The notes under the pieces were generated by a model. The model did not search any database. It saw nothing but the letters and a program-made list of their open reading frames with translations, and was not told the DNA's origin. A stretch of 64,000 bases of DNA from Ilyomonas sp964249755 (GTDB lineage Bacteria; Bacteroidota; Bacteroidia; Chitinophagales; Chitinophagaceae). Below, one piece after another: positions 36,231 through 43,648 of the stretch; the stretch's first letter is position 1; each line of letters starts with the position of its first letter. Made by a program: the position numbers and the translations under genes. The DNA lies in contig CAXUDB010000001.1 in the NCBI GenBank assembly GCA_964249755.1, positions 868,001-932,000 on the forward strand. Reading direction: 5' to 3'.

Positions 36231-36420
36231 TGCGTGTGGCTCTCACAGAGGCTCCGCGGGATGCCTTGGCAGCCTCTGTGAGAGCCACACAACCTCCACC
36301 AACACCCGTTTTGCCTCTGTGGAGCTCACAGTGGGCCAGTGAACAGTCAAAGTCACCTCTGTGGGGGTCACAGGGGTTCTGTAGACAGCCGACGGAGGCT
36401 CTGTGAGCTCCACACTGTCT
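36231..36420. repeat. Array B: five 42-bp units with palindromic cores
   Basis: Copies of CTCTGTG(A/G)-N-GC-CACA-type cores start near 36231, 36273, 36314, 36356 and 36398 (spacing 42, 41, 42, 42 bp). Each core is close to the palindrome TGTGGAGCTCACA. Arms 36234-36253 and 36271-36290 also form a perfect 20-bp inverted repeat. 42 is twice 21, so the array is on the same lattice as arrays A, C and D. It sits in the 741-bp gap 35886-36626 between two divergent genes; apart from promoters nothing else is recognised there. Confidence 0.8.
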
Positions 36421-36589
36421 TTTTGGCTTCAAAAAATACAATGTGAGCATACAAGACATTTCAAAATCGGTTGAAAATTTTCGTCTTCATCTTTATTCTA
36501 TCATTCTAAAAATAAAAAATGGCGGAATGAACTTTCTAAAATGCCCTTTCAGGAATCGGCAAGGCAAACAGCAATGCAGGATTTATAAC

Positions 36590-36597
36590 TAAGTTTG
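36590..36597 (+). promoter_or_regulatory. -7 element of the PIG-L gene promoter
   Basis: TAAGTTTG matches TAnnTTTG and lies 30 bp before the ATG at 36627. No good TTTG at 19 bp upstream is present, so only the -7 half is supported. Confidence 0.4.
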
Positions 36598-36626
36598 CGC
36601 CTCTAAAAAGGAAGCAAACACCGATC

Positions 36627-39140
36627 ATGTACAAGTTCTCTCTTCTCTTTGCATTTCTTCTCTTTACTTATTTTAACAGCAACGCACAGGCGCCGGCCAC
36701 TTACAACAGCGCCGATATTTACCTACAGTTGCAGAAACTGAAAGTGCTGGGCAGCGTGCTCTATATAGCAGCACACCCTGATGATGAGAACACAAGGTTG
36801 CTGGCTTATTTTTCCAAAGAAAAACAATACCGCACGGGCTACATGAGCCTTACACGAGGTGATGGTGGTCAGAATTTAATTGGCGATGAGCAAGGCGTGG
36901 AATTAGGTTTAATCCGCACGCAGGAATTGCTCTCGGCGCGGCGCATAGATGGCGCTGAACAGTTTTTTGGAACCGCTTACGATTTTGGATTTAGTAAAAA
37001 TGCTACTGAAGCGCTGAAAATCTGGGACCATGATAAGATGCTGAGCGATGTAGTGTGGGTGATCAGGAATTTTCAGCCGGATGTTATTATCACTCGCTTT
37101 CCACCCGATGAGAGAGCCGGACATGGGCATCATTGGGCTTCTTCTATTTTAGCGGCAGAAGCCTTTACAGCAGCGGCAGACAGCACAAAATTTAAAGACC
37201 AGTTTCAATATGGGGTGAAGCCGTGGGCAGCAAAACGCATCTTCTGGAATACCTATAATTTCGGCAGCACCAATACTACCTCACCCACGCAATTAACGAT
37301 GGACATTGGTAAGTATAATCCACTTCTGGGCAAAGGTTATGGAGAGATAGCTTCCGAAAGCCGCAGCCAGCACAAAAGCCAGGGATTCGGTTCGCTGAAG
37401 CAACGCGGGCAAAGCACGGAATACTTCTCGCTTACTAATGGCGCTCCTGTGGTAAGCGATGTGATGGACAGCATCAATACAACCTGGCAGCGCGTGGCTG
37501 GTGGCAATGCTGTTAGTGTTTCCATTGACAGTATCATCAGCCAATACAATTTTGAACATCCTGAACAAAGCGTGGCTGCTTTGGTAAAACTATATAATCA
37601 GCTATCAGATTATTGCACTATGCACCCCGGCAGTTATTGGGGTAGTAAAAAATTAGCAGAGGTTCGCAGCCTCGTTGCTGAATGCAGCGGCCTTTTTATT
37701 GAAGCCATAGCTAACAAGCACTACGCGATTGCCGGCGATACCATGGCTGTTTCCTTCACTGTGAATAAAAGAAATAATGTTGATGTCAGCCTGAACGACG
37801 TTGAGCTGGATGGCTATGATACTTCGCTTCATGCTTCTTTGCCTACCAATAACAATGTTACCATCAATACGCTGTTTGCGGTGCGCAAGGACAAACCTTT
37901 GTACCAGCCTTATTGGTTAGCCAGCGGGCATTTGCCGGGCAGCTTTATGGTTAATAACCAACTTTTGATTGGAAAAGCTGAAAACGAAGCTGATTATGTA
38001 GCTACTTTTTCATTTAACATAAATGGAACGGTTATCCGCTATAAGCAACCCCTTCAGTATAAATATGCCGATGCAGTGAAAGGAGAGATTTATGAGCCGG
38101 TTCGTGTTATTACGCCGTTTAGCATTTCTGCTATGCCAGGCAGTGCATTGTTGAATGTGAAGCCGCAGAGTGGGCAGGTGGCACTACCGGAATTAAAAAT
38201 CAATTTCAAATCGAACATCACCGCCACCCGCTTGCCCATTAGCATACATGCGATGCAGGATAAAAAGGAAATATATTCAAAAGATACAGTGATTGATGCA
38301 GAAGCTGGCAAAGAGTACTTGTTCCGCAGTGATATAACAAAGATATTTTCGCCACAATCCCGCAACAATATTTCGGTTTCAGTATCGGTTAATCAAAACA
38401 ATGTTACATCGGTTTATAACAGTTACCTCCGCACTATTCATTACGATCATATACCCGATATCTGCTACAGCTTTACCGACAATGTACGTGTTGTAACGGA
38501 AGAAATTAAAACGGTTGGAAAGAACATAGGCTACATAGTTGGAGCCGGTGATAAAGTGCCGCAGGCATTAGAGCAAATGGGCTACAATGTGAAGCTGTTG
38601 AGTGAGAACGACATTACGCCATCCAATCTTGCTCAGTTTGATGTTGTGTTTGCCGGCATCCGCGCTTATAATCTTCATGACTGGCTAACGGCCAAGTATG
38701 ATGTGCTGATGAACTACATAAAAGGCGGTGGTAACTATATTGTGCAATACAATCAGCAGGATGTGGTTACGCAGCAAATCGGTCCTTACCCGTTCACCAT
38801 CGGCCGCACGCGTGTAACAGATGAAACAGCTGATGTGCACCTCTTGCTACCCAACAACAGCGTATTTAATTATCCTAATAAGATTACCAACGCTGACTTT
38901 AAGGACTGGATACAGGAGCGGAGTATTTATCATGCGCAAAATCTGGATGCACACTATGTAGCACCTATTGGCATGCATGATCCCAACGAGGCGGAAAGTA
39001 ATGGCAGCCTTATTATTGCGCCATATGGGCGCGGCAATTTTGTTTACACCGGTATTGTTTTTTTCAGAGAACTGCCTATTGGAGTGCCCGGCGCTTACCG
39101 GCTGATGGCAAACCTGATTGCGCTGCCACAAAATAAATAG
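36627..39140 (+). CDS. PIG-L/LmbE family deacetylase, large exported form
   Basis: 837 residues, exported (signal peptide about 1-21, YFNSNAQ). The N-terminal PIG-L domain (about 40-300) has the zinc site AHPDDENTRL, SLTRGDGGQNLIGDE, ELLSARRIDGAEQFF and the later GHGHHWASS. The remainder (about 300-837) is beta-rich, with a final alpha/beta section (VPQALEQMGYNVKLLSENDI, IKGGGNYIVQYNQQ) like a class I amidotransferase fold. PIG-L enzymes remove N-acetyl groups from amino sugars. The substrate here is unknown. It has its own -7 box and is followed 3 bp later by a tiny membrane protein gene. Confidence 0.9.
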   Translation: MYKFSLLFAFLLFTYFNSNAQAPATYNSADIYLQLQKLKVLGSVLYIAAHPDDENTRLLAYFSKEKQYRTGYMSLTRGDGGQNLIGDEQGVELGLIRTQELLSARRIDGAEQFFGTAYDFGFSKNATEALKIWDHDKMLSDVVWVIRNFQPDVIITRFPPDERAGHGHHWASSILAAEAFTAAADSTKFKDQFQYGVKPWAAKRIFWNTYNFGSTNTTSPTQLTMDIGKYNPLLGKGYGEIASESRSQHKSQGFGSLKQRGQSTEYFSLTNGAPVVSDVMDSINTTWQRVAGGNAVSVSIDSIISQYNFEHPEQSVAALVKLYNQLSDYCTMHPGSYWGSKKLAEVRSLVAECSGLFIEAIANKHYAIAGDTMAVSFTVNKRNNVDVSLNDVELDGYDTSLHASLPTNNNVTINTLFAVRKDKPLYQPYWLASGHLPGSFMVNNQLLIGKAENEADYVATFSFNINGTVIRYKQPLQYKYADAVKGEIYEPVRVITPFSISAMPGSALLNVKPQSGQVALPELKINFKSNITATRLPISIHAMQDKKEIYSKDTVIDAEAGKEYLFRSDITKIFSPQSRNNISVSVSVNQNNVTSVYNSYLRTIHYDHIPDICYSFTDNVRVVTEEIKTVGKNIGYIVGAGDKVPQALEQMGYNVKLLSENDITPSNLAQFDVVFAGIRAYNLHDWLTAKYDVLMNYIKGGGNYIVQYNQQDVVTQQIGPYPFTIGRTRVTDETADVHLLLPNNSVFNYPNKITNADFKDWIQERSIYHAQNLDAHYVAPIGMHDPNEAESNGSLIIAPYGRGNFVYTGIVFFRELPIGVPGAYRLMANLIALPQNK

Positions 39141-39143
39141 CGG

Positions 39144-39293
39144 ATGAAGAACAAGCGGAGGGAAGTAAGCATCTGGCTGTTGGTAGTATTGGGCGTTGTA
39201 TTAGGGATTATTCTTAAGAACGTAGAACTGGGTTTGATTCTCGGTTTGGTAATCGGGTTGCTGGCGGGTAGTCTTGCGGGAGGAAGAAAATAA
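39144..39293 (+). CDS. Tiny glycine-zipper membrane protein
   Basis: 49 residues: basic N-terminus MKNKRREVS, one hydrophobic helix, then a second (GLILGLVIGLLAGSLAGG) with GxxxG spacing that favours helix packing. It begins 3 bp after the PIG-L stop, indicating cotranscription. The family is not recognised; a real gene is supported by the coupling and the coherent composition. Confidence 0.65.
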   Translation: MKNKRREVSIWLLVVLGVVLGIILKNVELGLILGLVIGLLAGSLAGGRK

Positions 39294-39355
39294 CTTAATG
39301 TCAGTTGATGATTGTCTATTGTATTTCAATATCTCAATTAACCATTAAGGATACC

Positions 39356-39417
39356 CAATAAAAAAGCCCTCCCCAAGAATAGGGACGGCCTCTAACGATT
39401 GCTTGCCATATAAAAAA
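39356..39417 (-). repeat. 62-bp repeat, copy 1: terminator of lipoprotein gene 39469
   Basis: Identical over 62 bp to 39789-39850. On the minus strand it contains GCCGTCCC (39382-39389) pairing with GGGGAGGGC (39366-39374) with one mismatch, followed by TTTTTTATT, an intrinsic terminator. It lies 52 bp past the stop of the minus-strand lipoprotein gene. Confidence 0.9.
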
Positions 39418-39468
39418 GATCGCGCTGTTGTTTTTTGCAAGCGGGAAAACGAGCCGTGTATAATCTGT

Positions 39469-39684
39469 TTATCTTGATTTCTTCATTGAATCTTTCAGCA
39501 CCTGGAAACCGGAATCTATAATGTGCTTGTTTGAATCTGATTTGTGAGCCACCGAATCTTTGGTAATGTATTTCTGCGAATCAGTCACCGATTGGGTAGA
39601 ATCTATTGTCTTATCTATGCCCGATGTATTATTACAAGCTGCCAGACTGAAAAGAACTACCACACCAAACCATTGCTTTATCAC
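39469..39684 (-). CDS. Small lipoprotein in the sigma-protease regulon (Ser/Asp/Lys-rich)
   Basis: 71 residues from a GTG at 39684. Lipobox LAAC with Cys17 (VVVLFSLAAC), then a polar mature part rich in Asp, Ser and Lys (KTIDSTQSVTDSQKYITKDS). It resembles the neighbour at 39904 in size, order of features and composition but not in exact sequence. Its promoter matches that of the neighbour and of the sigma gene 40280. Function unknown; a surface stress or defence lipoprotein is plausible. Confidence 0.7.
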   Translation of the reverse strand: MIKQWFGVVVLFSLAACNNTSGIDKTIDSTQSVTDSQKYITKDSVAHKSDSNKHIIDSGFQVLKDSMKKSR

Positions 39685-39706
39685 CTTCCTGTTGTGTATT
39701 TATTTA

Positions 39707-39735
39707 TTAATACGCAGATCTAAAAAAAGTAACCC
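39707..39735 (-). promoter_or_regulatory. ECF-type promoter of lipoprotein gene 39469
   Basis: On the minus strand GGGTTACTTTT (39725-39735), 11 bp, then GTATTAA (39707-39713). This matches the promoters at 40167 and 40239. The element is 22 bp before the GTG start. Confidence 0.7.
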
Positions 39736-39788
39736 AACAACGGAAAGAATATTGAATAAGTAAGATTTTACATTAAGCTTTCCATAGT

Positions 39789-39850
39789 CAATAAAAAAGC
39801 CCTCCCCAAGAATAGGGACGGCCTCTAACGATTGCTTGCCATATAAAAAA
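39789..39850 (-). repeat. 62-bp repeat, copy 2: terminator of lipoprotein gene 39904
   Basis: Perfect second copy of 39356-39417, again just downstream (54 bp) of a minus-strand lipoprotein gene and carrying the same terminator hairpin (39799-39822) with a T-tract. The identity of two adjacent terminators points to duplication of a promoter-gene-terminator cassette or gene conversion. Confidence 0.9.
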
Positions 39851-39903
39851 TTTTGAAAGCTGTTCGGGCGGCAAGCGTGCCTTTTATTGAACCGCTTTGC
39901 GAA

Positions 39904-40131
39904 TTACATTTTTGTTTTGCTGGTGTCGCCCATCTTTGAAGAAGAGTCGCCGCTCATTTTCATAGAAGATGTATCGCTACCCATTGTGCTAGACGAATCA
40001 GATGTCATAGGAGCTACGGTTGTAGAAGTGTCACCGGTAGAGGTAGAAGTAGAATCTGTAGTTGTATCTCCAGAACCAGAACCGCAGGCTGCAAATGCGC
40101 CGATCGCTAAAACCAATAAAAGCTTTTTCAT
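39904..40131 (-). CDS. Small Ser/Thr/Asp-rich lipoprotein in the sigma-protease regulon
   Basis: 75 residues starting ATG 40131. Signal peptide MKKLLLVLAIGAFAAC with lipobox Cys16. The mature 59 residues are almost entirely Ser, Thr, Asp, Gly, Met and Lys (DTTTDSTSTSTGDTST, SSKMGDTSKTKM), so low complexity and probably unfolded at the surface. It is divergent from the sigma gene 40280, and its promoter is the same type. I do not recognise a family. Confidence 0.75.
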   Translation of the reverse strand: MKKLLLVLAIGAFAACGSGSGDTTTDSTSTSTGDTSTTVAPMTSDSSSTMGSDTSSMKMSGDSSSKMGDTSKTKM

Positions 40132-40166
40132 TGTCGTGAATGTTTTGTGTGTAAGTGAATTTGATA

Positions 40167-40195
40167 TTTATACCCGGATGAAGAAAAAGTAACCC
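40167..40195 (-). promoter_or_regulatory. ECF-type promoter of lipoprotein gene 39904
   Basis: On the minus strand GGGTTACTTTT (40185-40195), 11 bp, then GTATAAA (40167-40173), about 35 bp before the ATG. Same element as at 39707 and 40239. Confidence 0.7.
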
Positions 40196-40238
40196 GGCTT
40201 TTCAAATTATTTTTCAAAAAAGTTTTTGCACCTCTTTT

Positions 40239-40268
40239 GGGTTACTTTTATCGCCCTATTTGTATTAA
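40239..40268 (+). promoter_or_regulatory. ECF-type promoter of sigma gene 40280 (autoregulatory candidate)
   Basis: GGGTTACTTTT (40239-40249), 12 bp, then GTATTAA (40262-40268). The -10-like box ends only 11 bp before the GTG start, so the transcript would have almost no leader. Confidence 0.7.
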
Positions 40269-40279
40269 AATCACACTGA

Positions 40280-40846
40280 GTGAAACCTGAAGTTAATGAA
40301 CAGCTTCTCTTACGCGGGTTAGCCAATAATGATTCGAAAGCGGTTGAAACCATTTATAAAGACAACTTTAAAATGGTGCAGGCCTTAATCATTAACAACA
40401 ATGGAACCTACGACGATGCAAGAGACATTTTTCAGGAAGCGATGATAACGCTCTACGACAAGGCAAAAAGCGATTCGTTCGTTCTCACCAGCCAGATTAA
40501 GACCTATATCTATTCTATATGCCGTCGCTTGTGGCTAAAACGGCTGCAGCAGATGGGCAAATACATCGCCCAGACTGATATGCTGGAAGAAACGGTGGCG
40601 GTAGAGGAAGATATAGAGATGCACGAAAAGAAGAACGCCGATTTCGCTATTATGGACAGAGCTTTAAACAGCCTGGGCGAACCCTGCAAAAGTTTATTAG
40701 AGAGTTTTTACCTGCAGAAGAAGGGAATGACGGAGATAGCCGCCTCTTTTGGTTACACGAACGCCGACAACGCTAAAACGCAGAAGTATAAATGCCTGAT
40801 GCGCTTAAAAAAATTATTCTTTGCCCAATATAACATAGGTGAGTAA
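40280..40846 (+). CDS. ECF-like sigma factor paired with a protease-fused anti-sigma protein
   Basis: 188 residues from a GTG (no earlier ATG; the next Met lies inside region 2). Region 2 (about 10-90) has LLLRGLANNDSKAVETIYKD, YDDARDIFQEAMITLYDKA and IKTYIYSICRRLW; region 4 (about 125-180) has LNSLGEPCKSLLESFYLQKK and the helix-turn-helix MTEIAASFGYTNADNAKTQK. The last base overlaps the start codon of the next gene (TAATG), so both are translationally coupled. Its promoter has the same element as two neighbouring lipoprotein genes, suggesting it directs its own transcription and theirs. Confidence 0.9.
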   Translation: MKPEVNEQLLLRGLANNDSKAVETIYKDNFKMVQALIINNNGTYDDARDIFQEAMITLYDKAKSDSFVLTSQIKTYIYSICRRLWLKRLQQMGKYIAQTDMLEETVAVEEDIEMHEKKNADFAIMDRALNSLGEPCKSLLESFYLQKKGMTEIAASFGYTNADNAKTQKYKCLMRLKKLFFAQYNIGE

Positions 40847-41949
40847 TGGAAGACATGCAACTTTTAGATACCATTGAGCGCTACCTGAACGGTACGATGC
40901 TTCCGGAAGAAAAGAAATACTTCCAGCAGCTTCGGAAAAACACGCCTGAGATAGACCAGATGGTGGTTGAACACCGTTTGTTTCTGCAGCAGATGGCTGT
41001 ATATGCCGATCAGAAGAACTTTCTTCATACCCTTACTAACATACACGCGGAACTGGTGGAAAACGGCGACATTAATGAGGGAAATGAAGAGATGCAGAAG
41101 AGCAAAGTGCTGCAATTATGGACGAAATACAAGCGCGTTACCGCGATTGCTGCGTCTATTGCGGGATTAACTGCCTTAGGTATCAGTTTATTGATGACCC
41201 AGCTTTCGCCGGCTACGCCTACGAAGAGCGATTACCAGAATTTGAGCAAGCAGATTCATGTTTTGCAGAAGCAGACGAATGTTTTAAGTAATAAAATAGG
41301 CGAGGGGCAATCTTTGCCCGCGGCACCCCACACTTACACGACGGGTGGTACGGGCTTTTTGATTGATGGCAGGGGATATTTGGTAACAAATGCCCATGTG
41401 CTTTCGGGTAAGGGTGTAGTGGTAAGCCGCAATGGGGAAGATTTAACGGCTACGATTGCTTATCTGGACAATGACAGGGATTTAGCTCTCCTTAAGATTG
41501 ACGATGCTGCGTTTAAGCCTGTTTCTTCTCTGCCTTACTCGTTTAAAAAGAGCAGTTTTAACCTGGGGGCTGATATTTATACCCTGGGATATCCAAGAGA
41601 CATCATTGTTTATAACTCCGGCTATATAAGTGCTACCGCTGGTCATGATGATGACAGCTCCAGCCTCCAAATTTCTTTGCCGGCTAACCCGGGAAATTCG
41701 GGTGGACCGGTTTTGAACAGGAATGGTGAGGTTGTGGGCATTCTTTCGGCACGGGAAACGGGCTCGGAGGGTGTAGTGTTTGCGGTGAAGAGCAAAGGGA
41801 TTTATGATATGCTGGAAGATTTGAAGAAACAGGATACCTCGTACCAGAGTATTCAAATGCCGGTGACTTCTAATCTTAAAAAACTGGACCGCGAGCAACA
41901 GATTAAGAAGGTTTCTGACTTTGTGTACCAGGTGAAGGTGTATAATTAG
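40846..41949 (+). CDS. Anti-sigma-like membrane protein fused to an HtrA/trypsin-like serine protease
   Basis: 367 residues. Residues 1-80 are cytoplasmic and resemble Bacteroidota anti-sigma N-termini (IERYLNGTMLPEEKKYFQQL). A membrane helix spans about 98-119, followed by a short coiled coil (SDYQNLSKQIHVLQKQTNVL, 128-150). Residues 165-320 form a trypsin-like protease with the triad His184 (TNAHV), Asp212 (DRDLALLK) and Ser285 (GNSGGP). No PDZ domain follows; the C-terminal 45 residues are unassigned. Coupled to the sigma gene by a 1-bp overlap. A plausible job is to hold the sigma factor and free it on periplasmic stress, with the protease as sensor or effector. Confidence 0.85.
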   Translation: MEDMQLLDTIERYLNGTMLPEEKKYFQQLRKNTPEIDQMVVEHRLFLQQMAVYADQKNFLHTLTNIHAELVENGDINEGNEEMQKSKVLQLWTKYKRVTAIAASIAGLTALGISLLMTQLSPATPTKSDYQNLSKQIHVLQKQTNVLSNKIGEGQSLPAAPHTYTTGGTGFLIDGRGYLVTNAHVLSGKGVVVSRNGEDLTATIAYLDNDRDLALLKIDDAAFKPVSSLPYSFKKSSFNLGADIYTLGYPRDIIVYNSGYISATAGHDDDSSSLQISLPANPGNSGGPVLNRNGEVVGILSARETGSEGVVFAVKSKGIYDMLEDLKKQDTSYQSIQMPVTSNLKKLDREQQIKKVSDFVYQVKVYN

Positions 41950-41953
41950 GGGA

Positions 41954-42037
41954 GTGAGAGGTGAAAAGTGAGCCTTGAGTGGTGAGGAGTTGTAAGTGGT
42001 AAGTAATAAGTTTTAAGTTATAGGTTGCAGGTAGAGA
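41954..42037. repeat. Heptamer (7-bp) tandem array after the sigma-protease operon
   Basis: Twelve heptamers in phase, mostly GT-starting: GTGAGAG, GTGAAAA, GTGAGCC, TTGAGTG, GTGAGGA, GTTGTAA, GTGGTAA, GTAATAA, GTTTTAA, GTTATAG, GTTGCAG, GTAGAGA. The 7-bp lattice relates to the 21-bp arrays in the window (3 x 7). Confidence 0.7.
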
Positions 42038-42070
42038 AACAGAGGCAATTGGTTTTTTATAATAGGTTTT

Positions 42071-42094
42071 ACCCGCCGCGAGGCGGGTTTTTTA
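42071..42094 (+). terminator. Intrinsic terminator of the sigma-protease operon
   Basis: ACCCGCC (42071-42077), loop GCGA, GGCGGGT (42082-42088), then TTTTTATT. About 120 bp after the protease gene, past the heptamer array. Confidence 0.85.
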
Positions 42095-42186
42095 TTGGGG
42101 ATATGCGTTGTTTTCGGGCCTTTTCGTAACAAAATATTGATGTTGGTAACCAAAATGGGATTTTATTTTTGGGAAAACAAATGGTT

Positions 42187-42579
42187 ATGAAAGCTTGTTT
42201 TACATTACTGGTGGTATTGATGGGGTTTGGCGCGTTTGCGCAGCGGGAAGAGGATACTAAGGACACTCTTTCCAACGGAAATTATGTGACGGTGACGATT
42301 ACTAACGTGGATGGATATATAAACGGGACGAGAATAGACCTGGTGGACGCGATTTACGCCCGATTTATTGTTCGGGCGAACGGGGAGGTGATTTTTGACT
42401 ATGGGCAAAGCTCTGCCAGATTTAGAAACGACGTACTGACGAATAAAAAAGGCATGCCGCTGGTGTTTTTGAACACCAGAATCCCGTTTTTGCTTAATTT
42501 TTTCCATTATAATCATTGGGAACTGGCAGCTACGCCAAGTACTTCGGCGCAGCCGGACTGGCTTTTGAAAAGACAATAA
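42187..42579 (+). CDS. Small exported protein of unknown function
   Basis: 130 residues from ATG 42187 (ATG 42181 two codons earlier and TTG 42169 also possible). Signal peptide about 1-18 (LVVLMGFGAFAQ). The mature part (NYVTVTITNVDGYINGTRIDL, FIVRANGEVIFDYGQSSARF) looks like a small beta-rich domain ending in HYNHWELAATPST. I do not recognise a family. The gene stands alone between a terminator and a gene of unknown function. Confidence 0.65.
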   Translation: MKACFTLLVVLMGFGAFAQREEDTKDTLSNGNYVTVTITNVDGYINGTRIDLVDAIYARFIVRANGEVIFDYGQSSARFRNDVLTNKKGMPLVFLNTRIPFLLNFFHYNHWELAATPSTSAQPDWLLKRQ

Positions 42580-42693
42580 GAGCTGCCTGCTTAAAATTGG
42601 ATTAAAATCTCATATCAAACTCACTTCGTACCTAAATATAGAAAGATATATATTAGGTTTGTGCCTTATTTATTTAACCAAACTAAATTTAAG

Positions 42694-43635
42694 ATGGCAC
42701 AGATTGATTTTCCGAATGATTTTCTTTCGCAGACTACTTTGCTGAACGATGTAATTACCAAAAATTCGTCGCCGGGGTTTAAAAGTCCGCTAAATGCGTG
42801 GCTGAAGAAGAAGGAGATGGACCTGACTGCCTATGCAACGGCAGGCGGGAAGGCGCAGGCGTGTGATAAGCAGCGGCTGAGCTATGAAAGTGTGAGCCAA
42901 CAGAATACCCAGGACAGGGATAAACTGTTTGGAGACGTATTTCAGTTTGTAATGAAGGGGGCACAGTCGCTAAAAAAGTGGTATAAGCCTACTTATGCGC
43001 TGCTGAAGGACTGGGGGATTCCGATTACGGCATCGGGGCGGATTGATTACCCTTCTTCGTTCGAGGAAAGGAGTGCGATTGCGACGACGTTCTTTGAAAA
43101 GTATGATAGCGATACGGAAGAGGAGAACCCGCTGGCGGCTTTTGTATCGGAAAACGAGATAGATGTGCCTTCTTTGGAGAAAGACCTGCAGGATGCGATA
43201 AAAATGAATGCCTCGGCAAAGACAAATGCGAAGCTGGCAGAGAATGCAACGGCACAAAGAAATGAATATTGGGATGATGTGGCTGCGGCGCTGTGGGAAG
43301 TTGGGGATTATTTGAAAAGCATTTATGTAAAGAACCCGCGGATGCTGGGAGAATGGGGATATACGATAGATGAAAGCGAGGGGAAAGTGAAATTGAAGCG
43401 AAGTAAATTGAGAATTGGGGAAACGAAGGTGCTTACGGGCGTTAAAATAGGGTCTATTCTTACTGTAACCGGGAAAGGAGGAATTATTTTATACAGAGGA
43501 GGGAAGGCTACCGGTGCGGCTTACCCTTTGCAGGCAGGAGAGAAGATGGGTATGGTGAAAGGCTTTAGTACCGTGACTATTATGAACCCTTCTACGTTGG
43601 AAACCACTGAAATTAGCCTGGAATTGCCGGAATAA
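42694..43635 (+). CDS. Two-domain cytoplasmic protein of unknown function
   Basis: 313 residues from ATG 42694 (a GTG at 42661 is in frame). The N-terminal about 230 residues are helical with no signal peptide; recognisable stretches are LFGDVFQFVMKGAQSLKKWY and SIYVKNPRMLGEWGYTIDES. The C-terminal about 75 residues are beta-rich and glycine-containing (VLTGVKIGSILTVTGKGGII, STVTIMNPSTLETTEISLEL). No catalytic motif is apparent. Its 3' untranslated stretch holds array C and then a terminator. Low-complexity neighbours suggest an accessory region. Confidence 0.75.
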   Translation: MAQIDFPNDFLSQTTLLNDVITKNSSPGFKSPLNAWLKKKEMDLTAYATAGGKAQACDKQRLSYESVSQQNTQDRDKLFGDVFQFVMKGAQSLKKWYKPTYALLKDWGIPITASGRIDYPSSFEERSAIATTFFEKYDSDTEEENPLAAFVSENEIDVPSLEKDLQDAIKMNASAKTNAKLAENATAQRNEYWDDVAAALWEVGDYLKSIYVKNPRMLGEWGYTIDESEGKVKLKRSKLRIGETKVLTGVKIGSILTVTGKGGIILYRGGKATGAAYPLQAGEKMGMVKGFSTVTIMNPSTLETTEISLELPE

Positions 43636-43648
43636 AGAGGAGAAAAGT

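Noticed and set aside
36231..36420. Array B as a CRISPR array
   Set aside because: Repeats are degenerate, about 17 bp, palindromic and on a fixed 42-bp step; spacers do not differ as captured sequences would, and no cas gene is near.
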